This document shows positions 50,933-51,670 of a stretch of DNA of 51,670 nt, piece after piece (the first letter of the stretch is position 1; each line of letters starts with the position of its first letter). The position numbers and the translations under genes were made by a program. The stretch is taken from contig VGZI01000021.1 of NCBI GenBank assembly GCA_016872605.1, positions 1 to 51,670 on the forward strand, given 5' to 3'. The notes beneath the pieces are model-generated. The model worked only from the letters and a program-made list of their open reading frames with translations, had not been told where the DNA came from and searched no databases. The DNA comes from Planctomycetota bacterium. Its GTDB lineage: Bacteria > Planctomycetota > Planctomycetia > Gemmatales > Gemmataceae.

Positions 50933-51670
50933 TTACGAACGAAATGCGTGTTCGGGGCCGGGGAATTGGCCGGCGCGGACTTCTTGACAATAGGCTTCGA
51001 CGGCGGCGCGAATCGACGCGCCGACGTCGGCGTATTGCTTGACGAACTTCGGCCGCAGATCGGTGAACAGGCCGAGCATGTCGTGAGTGACGAGCACCTG
51101 GCCGTCGCAGCCCGCGCCGGCGCCGATGCCGATCGTCGGTATTTTTACCGATAGGCGAATTTGCTCGGCCAGGTCGGCGGGGACGCACTCGACGACCAGG
51201 GCAAAGGCGCCGGCTCGCTCGATGGCGAGCGCGTCGTCAAGCAGTTTCTTGGCGTCGCGCTGAACGCGGAAACCGCCCAGGCGATGGACGGATTGCGGCG
51301 TCAGCCCGATGTGCCCCACCACGGGGATGTCGGCGCCGGTGATCGCGGCGACGGCGTCGGCGCTGCGCTTGCCCCCTTCGAGCTTGACGGCATGCGCGCC
51401 GCCTTCCTTCACCAGTCGGCCGGCGCTCTCGAGCGCTTGCGTCGGACTGAGTTGATAGCTCATGAACGGCAAATCGGAGACGAGCAAGCTGGTGCGAACG
51501 CCGCGCGCCACTAGGCGCGTGTGATAGATCGTCTCGTCAAGCGTGACGCGCAGCGAATGCGGTTCGCCTTGCATGACCATGCCGAGCGAATCGCCGACGA
51601 GGATGGCATCGACGCCGGCGTCATCGAGAAGTCGGGCCATCGTGTAGTCGTAGGCGGTGAGCATGGTCAG
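50933..51670 (-). CDS. panB: 3-methyl-2-oxobutanoate hydroxymethyltransferase, 5' end beyond the window
   Basis: First committed enzyme of pantothenate synthesis; transfers a hydroxymethyl group from 5,10-methylene-THF to 2-oxoisovalerate to give ketopantoate. The visible part has LTAYDYTMARLLDDAGVDAI, LVGDSLGMVMQG, the GGAHAVKLEGG loop, VVGHIGLTPQS (Mg2+/substrate site) and PTIGIGAGAGCDGQVLVTHD, ending PGPEHAF, in the correct order. The frame is open to the window edge and the usual N-terminal 15-20 residues are missing, so the Met near 51664 is internal. The gene reads leftward, convergent with cbiO. Confidence 0.95.
   Translation of the reverse strand: MTMLTAYDYTMARLLDDAGVDAILVGDSLGMVMQGEPHSLRVTLDETIYHTRLVARGVRTSLLVSDLPFMSYQLSPTQALESAGRLVKEGGAHAVKLEGGKRSADAVAAITGADIPVVGHIGLTPQSVHRLGGFRVQRDAKKLLDDALAIERAGAFALVVECVPADLAEQIRLSVKIPTIGIGAGAGCDGQVLVTHDMLGLFTDLRPKFVKQYADVGASIRAAVEAYCQEVRAGQFPGPEHAFRS

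Overview
This 51.7 kb window is GC-rich chromosomal DNA that reads as a planctomycete (Gemmatales/Pirellulales-like; the sequence alone does not settle the genus). The reasons are the protein families (Ser/Thr kinase fused to an FGE-like domain, Uma2 family, DUF4159-MoxR-DUF58-BatA-VWA cluster, zf-HC2 membrane proteins, WD40 and HEAT secreted proteins) and a heavy load of short palindromic dispersed repeats, including the element whose translation reads GEAPAEP. No rRNA, tRNA, CRISPR array, transposase or phage gene was seen.

Layout. 0-3.4 kb: nadC, a Uma2 gene interrupted by an in-frame TAG, birA and a small AhpD/CMD-family gene, all on +. 3.4-8.6 kb (-): a membrane Ser/Thr kinase with a C-terminal FGE-like domain, then a polytopic membrane protein preceded by a palindromic operator candidate. 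8.8-11.5 kb (+): a two-gene ABC exporter. 11.6-15.7 kb (+): dnaG-rpoD, with an excellent sigma70 promoter in front and a rho-independent terminator behind. 15.8-16.5 kb: a coiled-coil/zinc-ribbon protein. 16.6-24.5 kb: five co-directional secreted-protein genes, mostly overlapping by 4 nt (beta-propeller-like, CBM96/DNRLRE-like, PA14/PKD/TPR-like, G8/beta-helix-like, double DUF4159). 24.6-31.2 kb: MoxR, DUF58, BatA-like and VWA membrane protein. 31.3-37.1 kb: NicO-type metal efflux protein, enolase-superfamily enzyme, alpha/beta hydrolase and a 632-aa orphan. 37.2-41.2 kb (-): an ECF sigma factor translationally coupled to an anti-sigma zinc-finger protein whose extracytoplasmic part is a thioester-less alpha-2-macroglobulin-like protein; this is the most unusual system in the window. 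41.4-47.0 kb: small secreted proteins, a C2-lipase fusion, a seven-bladed WD40 protein and a HEAT-like protein. 47.2-48.9 kb (-): a decayed Ser/Thr kinase with no N-lobe and a frameshift. 49.2-50.7 kb: cbiQ-cbiO of an ECF-type transporter with no substrate component beside them. The window ends inside panB (-).

The genes fall into housekeeping metabolism (nadC, birA, panB), information processing (dnaG, rpoD) and a large envelope/signalling complement. MoxR-DUF58-BatA-VWA-DUF4159 is a conserved ATPase-plus-VWA assembly, here preceded by secreted adhesin-like products that may be its clients or co-regulated surface proteins. Small palindromes sit in four of the five convergent gene gaps, and several coding ends (ABC ATPase, DnaG, CBM96-like, beta-helix-like, the 632-aa orphan) are made of dispersed-repeat sequence, so repeat insertion has visibly shaped the genes here. 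All functional calls are from reading the sequence; no database search was run.
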